From Temnopleurus reevesii (Eukaryota > Echinodermata > Echinoidea > Temnopleuroida > Temnopleuridae): a DNA stretch of 64,000 nucleotides. The notes under the pieces were generated by a model. It worked only from the letters and a program-made list of their open reading frames with translations, had not been told where the DNA came from and searched no databases. Position numbers and translations under genes: made by a program. This document shows, one piece after another, positions 1 to 27,886 of the stretch. Numbering within the stretch: the stretch's first letter is position 1; the number at the start of each line of letters is the position of its first letter. The stretch is from the NCBI GenBank assembly GCA_036244855.1, contig BQKZ01001091.1, forward strand, positions 23,980 to 87,979, given 5' to 3'.

Positions 1-2938
1 CTGTACTATACAAGAAGAAGAAGAAGCTTAGAAGAAGAAGTTACCCCCTCAGTCTAATGAGGTTATGAACCGTTAATTCAAAGTACATTAACCTCGGATG
101 AAACTACAGTGTACACTCCAAAGATCTTGTGTTGATAATCAATAATTCAGTTCCCACAAATGGTGCAAACCCATTTGTATGTAAAGAGAACTTTTAGGGG
201 CGTTCCCAAATTGCCTCACTAAAATAAGAAGAAAATCATACCAAAACATTAAGGGATACATTTGAAAGCTCATTTTGGTTTGTTTGACAATGATATATCC
301 AGAAGAAGATGAGAAAGAGTAAAGGGCAGGTGATGGGGCTCAGAAGCCTCAGAGAGTGGTGGTTCAGACACAAATTTGAAAAAGGGGGCCAAATGAATCT
401 AAATTGGGAGAAGAGGAAGAAAATATTCTAATACAAATAATATGTGCCTCAAAACAAACTACTAGTGATATGACGCGAGTGTGTCAGCTCGTTGTGTTTT
501 GCACTAGAATTTGACTACAGTAAATGAGCAACTTGTAGTGAAATAAAATGTTTTCATGTTGGAGGGGGGAGGGGGTTTGATCGGGAACATCTTACTGGGG
601 TTTTTTTTTCTTGTTTGTAATCCAAGCAGCTCGAATCGCCGCTTCGTATTACGACCGCCCCCCCTCCCCATTCATGCCCGCGCTGCCCGCCGCGCCCCTG
701 CATGCCACGCCCACAGTACAGAACATGAGCAACCATCTCAAGTTTAATTTACGCCAATATAGTCCTGTAACATATTCAGCTATTATAGGTAAGCAAACAA
801 ATTTTGGCGCAACATTCAAAATTTTCAACATTGTACAATTAACACCATCATTATGTAGTACAATATATGTATCATGATGTGTTATAGAGAACCATCTGCA
901 TATTAGTAGCGAAATCACAATGGGTTTAGTTTGAATGTCTAGTATATTTCTGTTCAGTTTCTGGATATAGCGGCGCGGCATGAACGATGGTCTTGACTTA
1001 ACGCGCGCACCGCCTGCCTTGTGCATGGCACCCCAGGCCCATGGATCCCCGGCGAAACGTTGTTGCACGGTACCGCTACCGTACCCGGCGTACTGCTCAA
1101 TGGACAAGACCGGAGAAAGAGATACCATGAATGATGATGATGAGTTCAACCAGTGACATTAACATTATAATTCGTGGCTGGCTGCACATATAGTTTTTAA
1201 AAGTGTTTGGATATTGAAAATGAATTGCTAATGAACATCATCTTCAAACAATATGAATAATACTTGCCTTATTTAAAGGAGAATCACGAAGCGGAAGGCA
1301 TTATCAAGCATGGAACTAGTCCGAAGGCTCCGGCCTCTTCATTCTGGTGGTGTTACACTTCGTTCCTCGTTCCACTGACCACCTCCCAAAAACGAAATGC
1401 GAAGGGAGTGCGAAAAGTGATTGGTATTGTGAGGTCAAAAAAGGGAAAACATTTCGAGCAAGAATGAAAAAAAAAATTGGACGAACCAAACAACTTCCAC
1501 TGAAGCCTTCGAAATGGTTAGGCCTATATGTACACAAAAGAAAGTATTTCCCCGATTTATACGGTGTAATTCCTGTTCAACATTACTCAGCAGATTAAAG
1601 AGGAAGGAATTTCCTTATGTGTACATAATAGAGCTATGCATCCACAACACACTGCTTGAAGTGATTCAGTAAATAGACATGTCAAATGAATGAAATGTTA
1701 CGATAACAACCCGACTTGAGTGTGGCAATTATTTTCTCAGATATAAAAGGCATAAGAAACAAAGGAAAGAATGTGCAAGCGTACAATTTGATTTACGACA
1801 ACAATGCACTTGCACCTTACTTACAAGAGCGCTTGCCGTCATAGTATTTTGTATAGCTTTACAGGACAAAAAAGTAAATAAATAAAATAATTCAAAGCAT
1901 CCCAGTGTGCCCTCTTATGCTGGATGGTTCCTTCTGCAAATGTACTCTCCTTGACGTCATGAAGTAAATAACACAAAATACCTCGAAAGATCCCGAAACC
2001 GAAATGCAAAAAACGAGCCCTAAAATCAGGTTTTTTGTTTTACATGATTGAATTTGATATAAAACAGTTCTTTCAACATATTATCCACATCATCACCTTT
2101 TCGTACTTGTAAAATATGTTGTATTAGTGATTTCCTTGGTGGTTCTTCTTTAAGTACGGTTGTTCATATTTATATCGGTGATTATCAGGCCAGGGAGCAT
2201 GCCCCATTGCCAGGATATCTTCTAAGTTAAGTTAGTACACACCCAGTGCGCGCAATGTTTACACTGCATGAAATCACTTTCATACTAAGAAATTACACAT
2301 CATGCTTTCTGATATAGACAACCGTAAATGCATGTATATTGAAAAAGTATCGTCAGTAGAATCTATTTGATTTTAGGATTTTACAGAATTAATTGATGGA
2401 ATATAGTTTTATAAAAGATTCTTATGTGAAAAATGATTGTATTATGTTGATAATGACAAAGTTGTATCTTCAATGCCCAAATAATGAAAATAAATTGTTT
2501 GTAACCCAAGGCCAAAACAACTGAAAATGAGATGATCAGGCAGAAGCCGCAGTGTACTGGTAAACCCAGTTACCGGACATTTTAAAATTTAACAATCAAT
2601 AACTGAAATAAGTTTGTCAACATATTTCAGCCACTTACATTCATAAAAATGAACTAAAATGTTTTTAGATCTGATCATCGTTACAAGCACTCCATATTTG
2701 TCATATTTTCTGCACTTCAATATGCGCAAATTTTTCTATAGGTGCGCGCTTTTCAATACTCGTCCGGTATTACCATGCTGTCCGGTAATTGGATTTTCAC
2801 TTTACATCATTTAAAAGTGCAGGGAAAATAATATTCTAGAGAGTCTATTGCCATGTCTTCGAAGTCAAAGCTGACTGTAATCTAATGAAAAAAAAATGCA
2901 ATATCATGGAGCACTAGTTAAGATTCTTCTTCTTTCAG
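1..2938. other. Upstream region / 5' UTR intron of MCM8, no confident gene
   Basis: No confident exon is visible here. CpG-rich patches at about 640-735 and 965-1110 contrast with the AT-rich surroundings and could include the MCM8 promoter or its first non-coding exon, because the first coding exon begins right after a good splice acceptor at 2938. A possible donor (TAG|GTAAGC) lies near 788. A 166-codon open frame on the minus strand (649-1149) crosses both CpG-rich patches but shows no domain I recognise. An inverted-repeat element lies at 2560-2805. Confidence 0.4.
2560..2805. mobile_element. Small inverted-repeat (MITE-like) element
   Basis: The left end reads GTAAA...CCAGTTACCGGACA. 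The right end is its reverse complement with few mismatches (TGTCCGGTAATTGG...TTTAC). The interior is AT-rich and non-coding, about 245 bp in all. This is consistent with a non-autonomous DNA transposon; the family and target duplication are not established. Confidence 0.45.
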
Positions 2939-2981
2939 ATGGTGACGAACTAATACCTGGTGATAGAGATGTAGCATCAGC
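2939..2981 (+). other. MCM8: MCM8 5' UTR piece with a 4-codon upstream ORF
   Basis: The acceptor TTCTTCTTTCAG ends at 2938, so the first coding exon starts at 2939 and carries 43 nt of leader. The leader opens with ATG GTG ACG AAC TAA, an out-of-frame four-codon upstream ORF, before the chosen start at 2982. That start is preferred because it opens the Gly/Arg-rich N-terminus that also characterises vertebrate MCM8. Confidence 0.6.
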
Positions 2982-19110
<16,129 letters not shown>

Positions 19111-19260
19111 GTTGCATCTCTCAATACTCAGAACTATCTTCTCAAGAAAGGACCAAGAGTCTTTCAGCTCCAGACTGCATCTTTTTGAGTTGCATCTCTC
19201 AATAATCAGAACTATCTTCTCAAGAAAGGACCAAGAGTCTTCCAGCTTCATTTTTCTGAG
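19111..19260 (+). repeat. Two extra tandem copies of the MCM8 terminal exon end
   Basis: The last 78 nt of the coding sequence, including its TGA, are repeated twice more at 19111-19188 and 19189-19259. Copy 2 differs at only a few bases. Copy 3 lost 7 nt near its end. The 78-bp period keeps frame, so each unit reads ASLN(N/T)QNYLLKKGPRVF..., and each ends in its own TGA. In the mature message they lie in the 3' UTR. Confidence 0.9.
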
Positions 19261-21430
19261 TTGAATCTCTTACTCTGTAATGCTGAAGAAAGTAGTTATT
19301 CAATTTGGAGGTGATCATCAGCATCTTGTAATTTGAGGTGTTATGCTCAATGATGCATCAATATTTTTGTTTATTCATTGATGGACAGAATCTAGAGTAT
19401 TCTTTTGCTATTTTGCTATTCTGCTATTTTGTTCTGCCATCAGGTCAGAAGTTCAAATTTGTAGACAAATCTCCCACTTCAAAGCCAAAGTAGATTATCG
19501 GGAGTCCCCTATCTCGTAAATCCATGCGATAACTGCTTCACACATTGCTACTGGGAGTACCTGTACTTTGGCATGTTCACATTAGTGGATAGAGTGCATT
19601 GAGCCCCCTTCTGGAGAACCATAATTTCTTTTCTCCAATAATTTTCTTTTAACGATTCAATGAGGTAGTATGTCCAAGAGATCAATGTGAACTAGAGTGT
19701 CTATTAAAAGATGTACAGTCTGAACAAATAGATTGTTATATATGAGTCAACTTGAAATGTTATGTGCGTTTTGTGTAAAAGTTGTTCTTAAAAGAACACA
19801 TTTTAAAAGATGACTTATCTTAACTTGATGAAAATCACCCTAGAGAATGAATCAGATACAATCATAATTGCTGATTGTTATCCTAAAACAGTAAATATAA
19901 ATTAATGTCTCTCAGTTGGAAGATATTGCAGAAGATTGGAACCTCACAGAAAAAGTGTTTCAGCAAATACAAAATTGTTGTAGTGCCAAATCTTTTGACA
20001 TTTGAATTTACCTCAACCTTCCCACCTTCCTACTAGTGCACATCAAGCACTTTAAATTTTTTTTTATTTTAGACGCCATTTTAGGGATTTTAGGGATATC
20101 ACAGTTTCATATTCCTTCTACTTGCTTACAAATATACAGAGTTTTCATTCGATTGAGTGATAGTTTCTTTTCAATTCATAGGAATTGTGCTTTTTTTGAG
20201 AAGGTGTCATTCGATTTAGCACAAATCGGGTTTCAGTTGTCGCCACGGCATGATCTTATCATTCAATTTCATTTATAGCAATCATATTGACACAATTTGC
20301 ATTATAAATTGATATTAGGTATATTTGCAGTGTTCACTGGGGTTTTCTCCTTTTTAAAAATCTTTTAACATTTGTTAAAGATATATCTAATTGTTTCCTT
20401 TTTTCAGATTTATTTTACTTTTGTTTGTTTGGGGTGTTTCTTATGACTTCTTGTCATATATAGCCAATAAAAGGTGATTAATGCTTTTTTTCCTCTCAAT
20501 TATAATGGTCAACGTAAAAAATCTTATCAAATTTAATCAACCACCATATAAACTGAAACAATGATCTGCCAAATGTGATTCCTTATATTCATCATAATTC
20601 CATTTTAAATCATTTTAAATGAAAGGAATACATAATCCGACTGTGTAACGTTTAGTTATTCAATGTGCTATTAAAAAGCTGTACAGAATGTACAACTATT
20701 ACTCCTCTATCTATTCATAATATACCCATATTGATCACTTCTCCTGCATTCCCTTGCATTATCAAGCTGCTCTCTTAAATTGAATGATACCATTCAGAAA
20801 AAGAATGCTAATCACTAATTCCAAAAGCTAGAAATGACGCTTCAATAATCACTGGCTATTTTGAATGCTAACTGGCTCGTTTTTAAATTGAATGCAAATA
20901 ACTCACAAACATGTGACAAACATGGTTAATAAAATGAAAAAAATATAAATATTGAATCACAGTTTACACGGTAGAAACGATCTACCCCAATTCAAACGGC
21001 ATAAGTATTAATTTGAATGAAAATTGCGTGAATTTGGCCAGAAAATCCTATACATGTACTTCACTATCTGAAATATGAAAAACTTTACAAAGGAAAGGTC
21101 ATGGAGGTATATTCTGCTCTGTGTCTAGAGTAGACGAGATTTGTTGCAGGAAAATTTTTCAACAGATTTCATGATTTTTTTAGGTCTATGCATCTCAAAT
21201 ATCAGGAGAAAACCATTGAAAAAAAAAAAACTCATTAAATTTTGTTTAGATGTCAGTCCACATAAATTACATTATATGCTTTTACTTTTAATCTTTGGAC
21301 TTCCATTGTCATTGGAATGACAAGTTTAATAGGTGCATTTTAACTGTCCTTAATGTTTGTAAATAATTGTTCTTATTTATTGCATATTATACCTGTACAG
21401 AGTTAATAAATCGTGTTAAAATCATATTGT
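19111..21430 (+). other. MCM8: MCM8 3' UTR and candidate poly(A) sites
   Basis: The sequence after the stop is AT-rich and non-coding. AATAAA occurs at 20466-20471 (CCAATAAAAGG) and at 21405-21410 (GTTAATAAATCG). Either could end the transcript, and I cannot choose between them without transcript data. Confidence 0.4.
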
Positions 21431-21539
21431 TTATGTCTTGGTGGTGATTTGAAAAATTGAGTATATGTAGATAAAGTTGGATATTTTCAGATTTTTATTC
21501 TTGGCGTAAGAAACTAGCAAATCAGTAATGGTTCCAAAT

Positions 21540-22600
21540 ACACATTACTAAGAAGAAGAAGAAAAGGTGAAGAAAAAGACACAGTATGGTTTGGATTTGT
21601 GAGAGGGAGGGAGTAAGTTGGCATGGATGGTTAACATGATGAGAAGAGTAAAAGAGAAAGAGGAAATGAAATAGCTTTGAAAGAAGGGAAGGAACGAGCG
21701 AGTGATGGAGTCGAATGAATGGAGATGAAGGTTAATGGGAAGAGGTGAGGAAGATGAGGATGGGTGTTAGAGACGGAGGAAATGATGGAGGTGAGTGAGA
21801 GGCGATGAGGGACTCAGATTGGGATAAGGAGGTGTGTTGGAGATGGAGGGGACAGGCGATGGGTGACACATAAAATAAGATAAGGATGAAGAGGGGTGCT
21901 GGAGATGGAGGGGAGTGAGAGATGATGGGCGACCCGTATTATTTAATGAGGAAGATGAGGAGGGTTGTTGGAGAAGAGGACTTGATAATAAAATCGAGTG
22001 AGTGGTGACGGGCGACCCATCAGGTGAGATGAGGAAAAGGAAGAAATGTTGAGAAGGAGTGAGTGAGTGATGGGGACTTGGGTGGAGAGGATGGCTGATG
22101 GAATGAGAAAAGGAAGAGGATAATGAGATGATGGAGCGGAGCAAGTGGAGTTGGGTGACTATAATAGGATTAGAGTGGGAAGGTGAAAGGGTAGTTGCAG
22201 ATGGAGAGAGGTATTGATGGAGTCGAGTGGATGACGTGGTGAGATGAGGAAGAGGAGGAGGGGTTATGGATCGGGGGTGGGGGGGGGGGGGGAGGGGTTA
22301 TGGATCGGGGGTGGGGGGGGGGGGCACTAATAGGCTGATGGGGTCGGATGGCTGACGGGACAAGATGAGGTGGAGGAGGTGTGGAGAGGATGGGAGTGAA
22401 TAATGGGAGTCGTGTGATTGGAGAAGGTGGCTAATTGGATGACATATATGGGTTTTGGATGATTGAGAAGAAGGAAGAGCTAGGAGACAATGTATGACTT
22501 ATGGGACGAGGAGGAGGCGTTGGAGAGGAAAGGAATCCAGTGAGTTGAGATGGATGACTCATATGATGAGATAACGAAGATGAGTTTAGAATTTGCATAG

Positions 22601-22669
<69 letters not shown>

Positions 22670-22760
22670 AGATGGGTGAAGGGTTCAGGTGAGAGGTGTA
22701 GAGATGAGGAATGGGTATTTAGAAGGAGATGGAGTTAGTTGAATGGAGATGGCTAGTTTT
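21540..22760 (+). repeat. 1.2-kb purine-rich tract with degenerate GATGGAG repeats and G runs
   Basis: The plus strand is strongly biased to G and A and built from irregular units such as GAGATGGAGGGGAGTGAGAG and GATGAGGAAGATGAGG. It includes a duplicated GGTTATGGATCGGGGGTGGGG block (22264 and 22299) with G runs of 9 or more, (GATA)n at about 22596-22620 and (GA)n at 22620-22660. A 125-codon Ser/Pro/His frame on the opposite strand is a composition artefact. Confidence 0.8.
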
Positions 22761-23658
22761 ATGAAATAAGAAGAAACGTGTCCAAGCCTTTCCTGCATTT
22801 CAATATATCCCTGTCTATAAGGATGTTTGTTAGGGATAGCAGATGAGTGCAAAGTTTAGCCACATTTCGGCCATGTGCTACATTTTATAAGCTATCATTG
22901 AAGTAAAAGACTGTGATGACGTTCCATTGAGTTGTAGTTTCTAAAAAGAATTGTAACAGCCCTTCCCTCCCCCGGGGTCAGAGCCAGGGGGTGGGCTAAA
23001 AAAAAAAAGGGGGGGGGGGTTACAAGGGCACTTCATTCCAAGCTCCTCTTCACTCCATTTTTACGGTATTTGGTAGTTCACAGAATAATTTATACAGTGG
23101 ATTCAATTTCCAAAATATAAAGAGGTTTTGAATCGCTCTGCATGCAGCGATTTGCTATTCACGAGATTAAACAAATTACTCTAAGTAAATTACACAGTAT
23201 GACAATTTTTTTTATTTGACTACTTTTACACAACTTTATTTATTTCTCATTATTACTGTTTGATTTCTGTTTCATTCAAGGTATGTCAAGAAACAAGAAC
23301 ATAATCATGATAATGTCCAAAATAGAATTTTTAAAGGTCTATTTACATGATCCTCTAGCATCAATCGTAAAATTATCTATATATATATATATATATATTA
23401 GTATGCCTATAGGACACATCAATAGGCTGGTTTACAAATAGATGCAGGTTCTAATGTTCTTTATACACAGACGTTATTCATGAAAACCCTAAAGCTTGCC
23501 TGAAGCTTGCCCCAAGATGCAAAACAGGATTCCAAGTATTGCGGTTAAATTTTTCTCTCCGATGTATTAAAGTAATATAGAAACGCGCATCTGTAAGTAA
23601 TCCAGCCTATTAATAGATGTAACAGGTGGGAAGATTCTTTCGTCTTGAAAGTGATTAC

Positions 23659-23828
23659 CTTATATTACTAACTATGGATAAAAAGGATTCATGACGGAAC
23701 TTTATCAGAAGACTTACAATTCATCTGACAGACTTTTCACATCGATGTGAAAAGTCTGTCAGATGAATTGTAAGTCTTCTGATAAAGTTCCGTCATGAAT
23801 CCTTTTTATCCATAGTTAGTAATATAAG
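23659..23828. repeat. Perfect 170-bp palindrome (85-bp arms, no spacer)
   Basis: Every base from 23659 to 23743 pairs with its partner from 23828 down to 23744. The centre is ACATC|GATGT. There are no mismatches and no loop. The next base pair outward (23658/23829) does not match, so the boundary is sharp. Confidence 0.93.
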
Positions 23829-23876
23829 CACTGTCAATCAGTGTTTATCCATGTTGGGATAAGGCAAGAATTATTT
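23828..23876 (+). repeat. Dispersed 50-bp hairpin module, copy 1
   Basis: It begins at the edge of the palindrome with GCACTGTCAATCAGTG (a 5-bp hairpin) and runs on through TGTTGGGATAAGGCAAGAAT. The same module with one or two differences occurs at 28692-28741 inside the receptor gene. Confidence 0.8.
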
Positions 23877-25813
23877 AATTAAACTTGTAAGTTTTTGATA
23901 ATGTCTCATGCATGGAATGTGATTTAATTAGCTTTTCTCGATTGACAGAGTTAGCTACCCGGGTTATTTAGTTACTCAGAAATAAAGTACATTTATCTAA
24001 GAAAAAAAAATGCAGTTTAATTGACTCATATTTCTTCAAGACATCTCTTCGCGTATTAATTGAACGTTAATTTCACTTCCCGATCCCAAACACGACATCA
24101 TCTTAGAGCCCCATGCGTAGTAAGAATAATTAGGCATGAGGTTTACACTGATTTTTTTTAGTACTCAAGACCATGAAGATGAAATCTGTAGAATTCATAA
24201 ATTCCTTGAAAGTTATCATCATCACTGGTATCATGTTATGATTATCATTAAAACACAAATGCAGAATCTCTTCATAAATTCATCAATCATTGCAGCAAAA
24301 TGAAAACATACCAAATCATTCTTAACCGACTTAATTGATTCTGCTTAGATTATTCAGCTATTATAGTAAAGTGTGTAAGAAGATAAAGTTATATAAATAC
24401 AATTTGTATATACATGTACATCTGACTTCAAGGATAATCAATGAAAATTATTGTTTGATTATTTCGTTTGAGGTAAATAAATCATTATCTACAAGTAAGT
24501 ACAATTTTTCATCAGCTGACAAAATTTAGCACAAAATGCTTGCTTATAAATACACTTTGCTTTAAAATTGCATCCTATCGTTCATATTTTGTTTGTACAC
24601 ATAATTCATGAGGAATAATAAGGTACAAGCTCCACTATCTGTGTTTAAAATTATCGATATCTGAAGAACATAGCAATACTAGTATGATATCGATTACATG
24701 ACAGCACAATTTATCCCTTGAGACATCTATTCTCCATTTTCATTCATTGGCTTTACAGGCAAGTTTGATTTTACCTTTTTGCTATATATCGATTCGAAGT
24801 TGGCTATGTTCTAACCTATTAGTAATAGTTTTGTCCTTACACAGATGTCTCTCTAATATAATAAATAATCCAAAAACCGCGGAGATGGTTGATATTGTCT
24901 TACAAACCGTCTCGTCATAGTCACAAAGTGAACTTCTAATATGAAGCAGCTACATATAAAAACAATTTACTGATTGAATTACAAAGAATTGACTGAATAA
25001 TTCCAATGACATGATTCAATCTACTCATCGGATGATATTATACATTATTTCTTTTGCAGAACTAGCACTGTTTATCAATCAATAGAATCGAATATAACCC
25101 ACCATCATCTAGACACCAATTGTAAAGCGTCAAAGATATTGAGGACTTATTCTACACGTTCTAAGTTATACTGACTGAAGAGTTTGTTTAGTATCAATTG
25201 GTAATGTCTGTTGATATATGGCTGAATTCGCTGATTTTTTTTCCTATTGAAATGTTTCGCTGTTCAAATGTCTAAAAATGTAGAATATTTCCTATCCAAA
25301 TGCTTGTAGAAAACCAATGAAAACAAAAAGTCTACAAACCGATAGCATATATCGGAGAATTGACCATGATGCTGGAGAATGTTTGACTGAGCATGAGTAG
25401 CAAAATCCTTTTAGAAAATGCCAACATGCTTTAACTTTACTTTGATTTGTTTAAGATTTTATCAGAAAATACTCCTGACGATTAGTAATTAATGTGCCAT
25501 ATTTTTATGGAAAATGACAACAAATGTTCTAGTTGAAATAAAAATTAACAACCTATATTAATGACAGCGCCTGTATTCGCAATCATGGCAATTTTGGAAT
25601 AAAATCTCCTGATACGGTACGCTAATGCAGAAACAGATATATTGGTAAATATTCAATTACTTAGGTCAACGGATAATGCAAGAAAACTTCCCTTGGGACT
25701 GGATTATCAAGTCTAATTAGAATACATCTAACCATACGAATGTGACCAGATTATTTTTTCATAGCGTCATTGAGTAGATAGTGATTAAGAGCGTGGATTA
25801 GGTCACGATTGCA

Positions 25814-26265
25814 TTATATGGGTACATCTATGTTTTCATATTTGAACGTTTCTGCTGTGGGATCATGGAACTTCTTCACTGGAGTCATCATTGGGTCTTG
25901 AACCTGATCAAAGAGAGCACTGAGTTTGGTTTGCATCGAATCGGATCCAACGAAACGACTGATATCTATTGGGTTGGTCATCACAAAGAATGCTCGAACC
26001 AAAGTATCGTTACGATCCTGAAAAGAACAAAAGATAAAAAAACAACTTAAAACCAACGACCTTCCGTTCACAGAGCGGCTGCCCCATGAACGGAAGGTCA
26101 TGGGTTCGATCCCCGGCCAGGTCATACCAAAGACATATAAAAACGGGACCATCTGCCTTCTTGCCAGGCGCTCGGCATTTAAGAAAGGAGAAGGGTAATA
26201 ATAACTTTATGTTATGCAGGGCCCGCTGGAAGAGCAGCTAACTATTACAGCTGAATGTGGCTACC

Positions 26266-26327
<62 letters not shown>

Positions 26328-27886
26328 TATTAATTTACCCATGCATGTTTGGCAGATCCATGTTCATCTCTGATAACTTTACGAAAGCAATAAACCCCCC
26401 AAACATTCTTACCAAGAGGGGGGGGGGGGACCCTTCATCAACCTACAAGGGTCCAACTAAAGACCAGAAAGCGGTCATACTAAAGCCCAAAGAATGCCGA
26501 AGAGCGCCAAAGAGTAACTATTCGGCACTCTTTGGCACTTTTCGGTGACTTTTTGACACTCTCCGGCTTTTATTATTTTGGGTCATATTACTAAAAGCCA
26601 AAAATTGTCAAGAGAATGACGAATTGCTCATTTTCTTGGAAAATAGTTGACAGAGAATGGTAAAGGGGTATTACATGCTTACTGTCACGTTCTTGTATAT
26701 ATTCAATCATAAAACATACAGAAAACCACTTTTTACGCTGAAAACCAAAATTACATCGTCCAATCATACTAATAGCTGAAGAGTGCCGAAGAGTGCCGAA
26801 GAGTGATGAATGATGCAAAAGAGAAACTTTTCGACACTCTTTGGCACTCTCCGGCTTTTCGTATGTTAGTAGGTCCCCCGAAAAGTGCCGAAGAGTGCCG
26901 ATTAGTTTTTGTAATTGCTGAATAGTTTTTGTAATCGATCTACTAAACGACGAAGAGTGCCGAAGAGATTCCCATTGACTAATTACCGAAGAGTGCCAAA
27001 TAGTGCCGAATAGCTACTCTTCGGCACTCTTCGGCTTTAAAGGCAGACTCACACCTTTGCGTTTTTAGCCTGGGTCTGCACAGCGTTTTTTTTTAAATTA
27101 AAAACGCTCCCCAAGCGCACAGTATATGCTGATCAGACGGCAGACTGACGTCAAGAAGCGTATGCCGAACGTCAGTCCTCCGTATGATCTGCGTTCAGGG
27201 AGCGTTTTAATTTTCAAAAACGCTGGGCCGACGAAGGCTAAAAACGCAAAGGTGTTAGTCGGCCTTATGTATGACCGACCGACAAGATTGGAAGATTGTT
27301 TGTGGTTTCGACAACGGAGCTAATTTGTGTTAGGTCTTTATGGCAACCTGTCTTTCAAATTGGTACGATTCAGCGTTAATCAGACGATGGAAATAACTTT
27401 CTATAAATTTCAGACCCGAAGATATAAATTGTTTTGTTTTTTCATCCTCCTCTCCTCCGTCCTCCTCTCAGTGATATAAATATGATATGTAACTAAAATG
27501 AGTAAGAAACGACAAAAATATTTTAAAACAATATATTCATCTCCATCTTGGTCTGTGAAGAATGTTTTGTTTATTTTTAACTGCCTTGGAGATTGTGGAA
27601 GGATACATTACCCTTTCAACTGCAACATTGGCTGGCGTAAGTTCCATATCATCAGCACCCAAGGTTCCAAGGTGAGTGAGAGCTCGACGAAGGTCTCGAA
27701 CTATCAACCTTTCCTGCCTCTCATCCAGACTACCACCCCATCTAGTGAGGAAGTTTGTAATGGGTTCAATCTTCTTGTGTAGCTTGACTGTTGTGTGCTG
27801 GATGATACAGTGTTCTATCAGACGCTCTTCACGCAGGTTCTGTTCAACGCTGTAACGTGTAGTCGTCTGTGTTAAACTCATCGATT
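25814..27886 (-). CDS. Receptor cytoplasmic tail (two exons), pseudokinase-like?
   Basis: Exons 27612-27886 and 25814-26017 follow the 7TM exon in phase (ENT|ESMSLTQ) and add about 160 residues ending at TAA. The tail contains [20 protein letters not shown], then RRALTHLG, then [10 protein letters not shown]. This order resembles the helix E and catalytic-loop region of a protein kinase (ALxHLH...HxDxxxxNVxV), but the catalytic HxD residues are absent. A pseudokinase-like remnant is a weak inference; otherwise the tail is unassigned. The exon 25814-26017 has a good acceptor (TTGTTCTTTTCAG). Confidence 0.65.

Larger units (their letters stand above)
21431..25813. other. Intergenic region between convergent genes
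   Basis: No exon or conserved protein is visible. It contains the purine-rich tract, GATA/GA and TA microsatellites, the 170-bp palindrome and a shared 50-bp module, each described separately. The rest is unremarkable AT-rich DNA. Confidence 0.6.

Noticed and set aside
21767..22144. 125-codon Ser/Pro/His-rich minus-strand frame
   Set aside because: Product of the purine-rich tract read on the pyrimidine strand; no domain, no splice context.
26058..26120. tRNA-like sequence with a good B box
   Set aside because: No acceptor stem or complete cloverleaf; it is followed by a SINE body and a TTA tail, so it is the head of a retroposon, not a tRNA gene.
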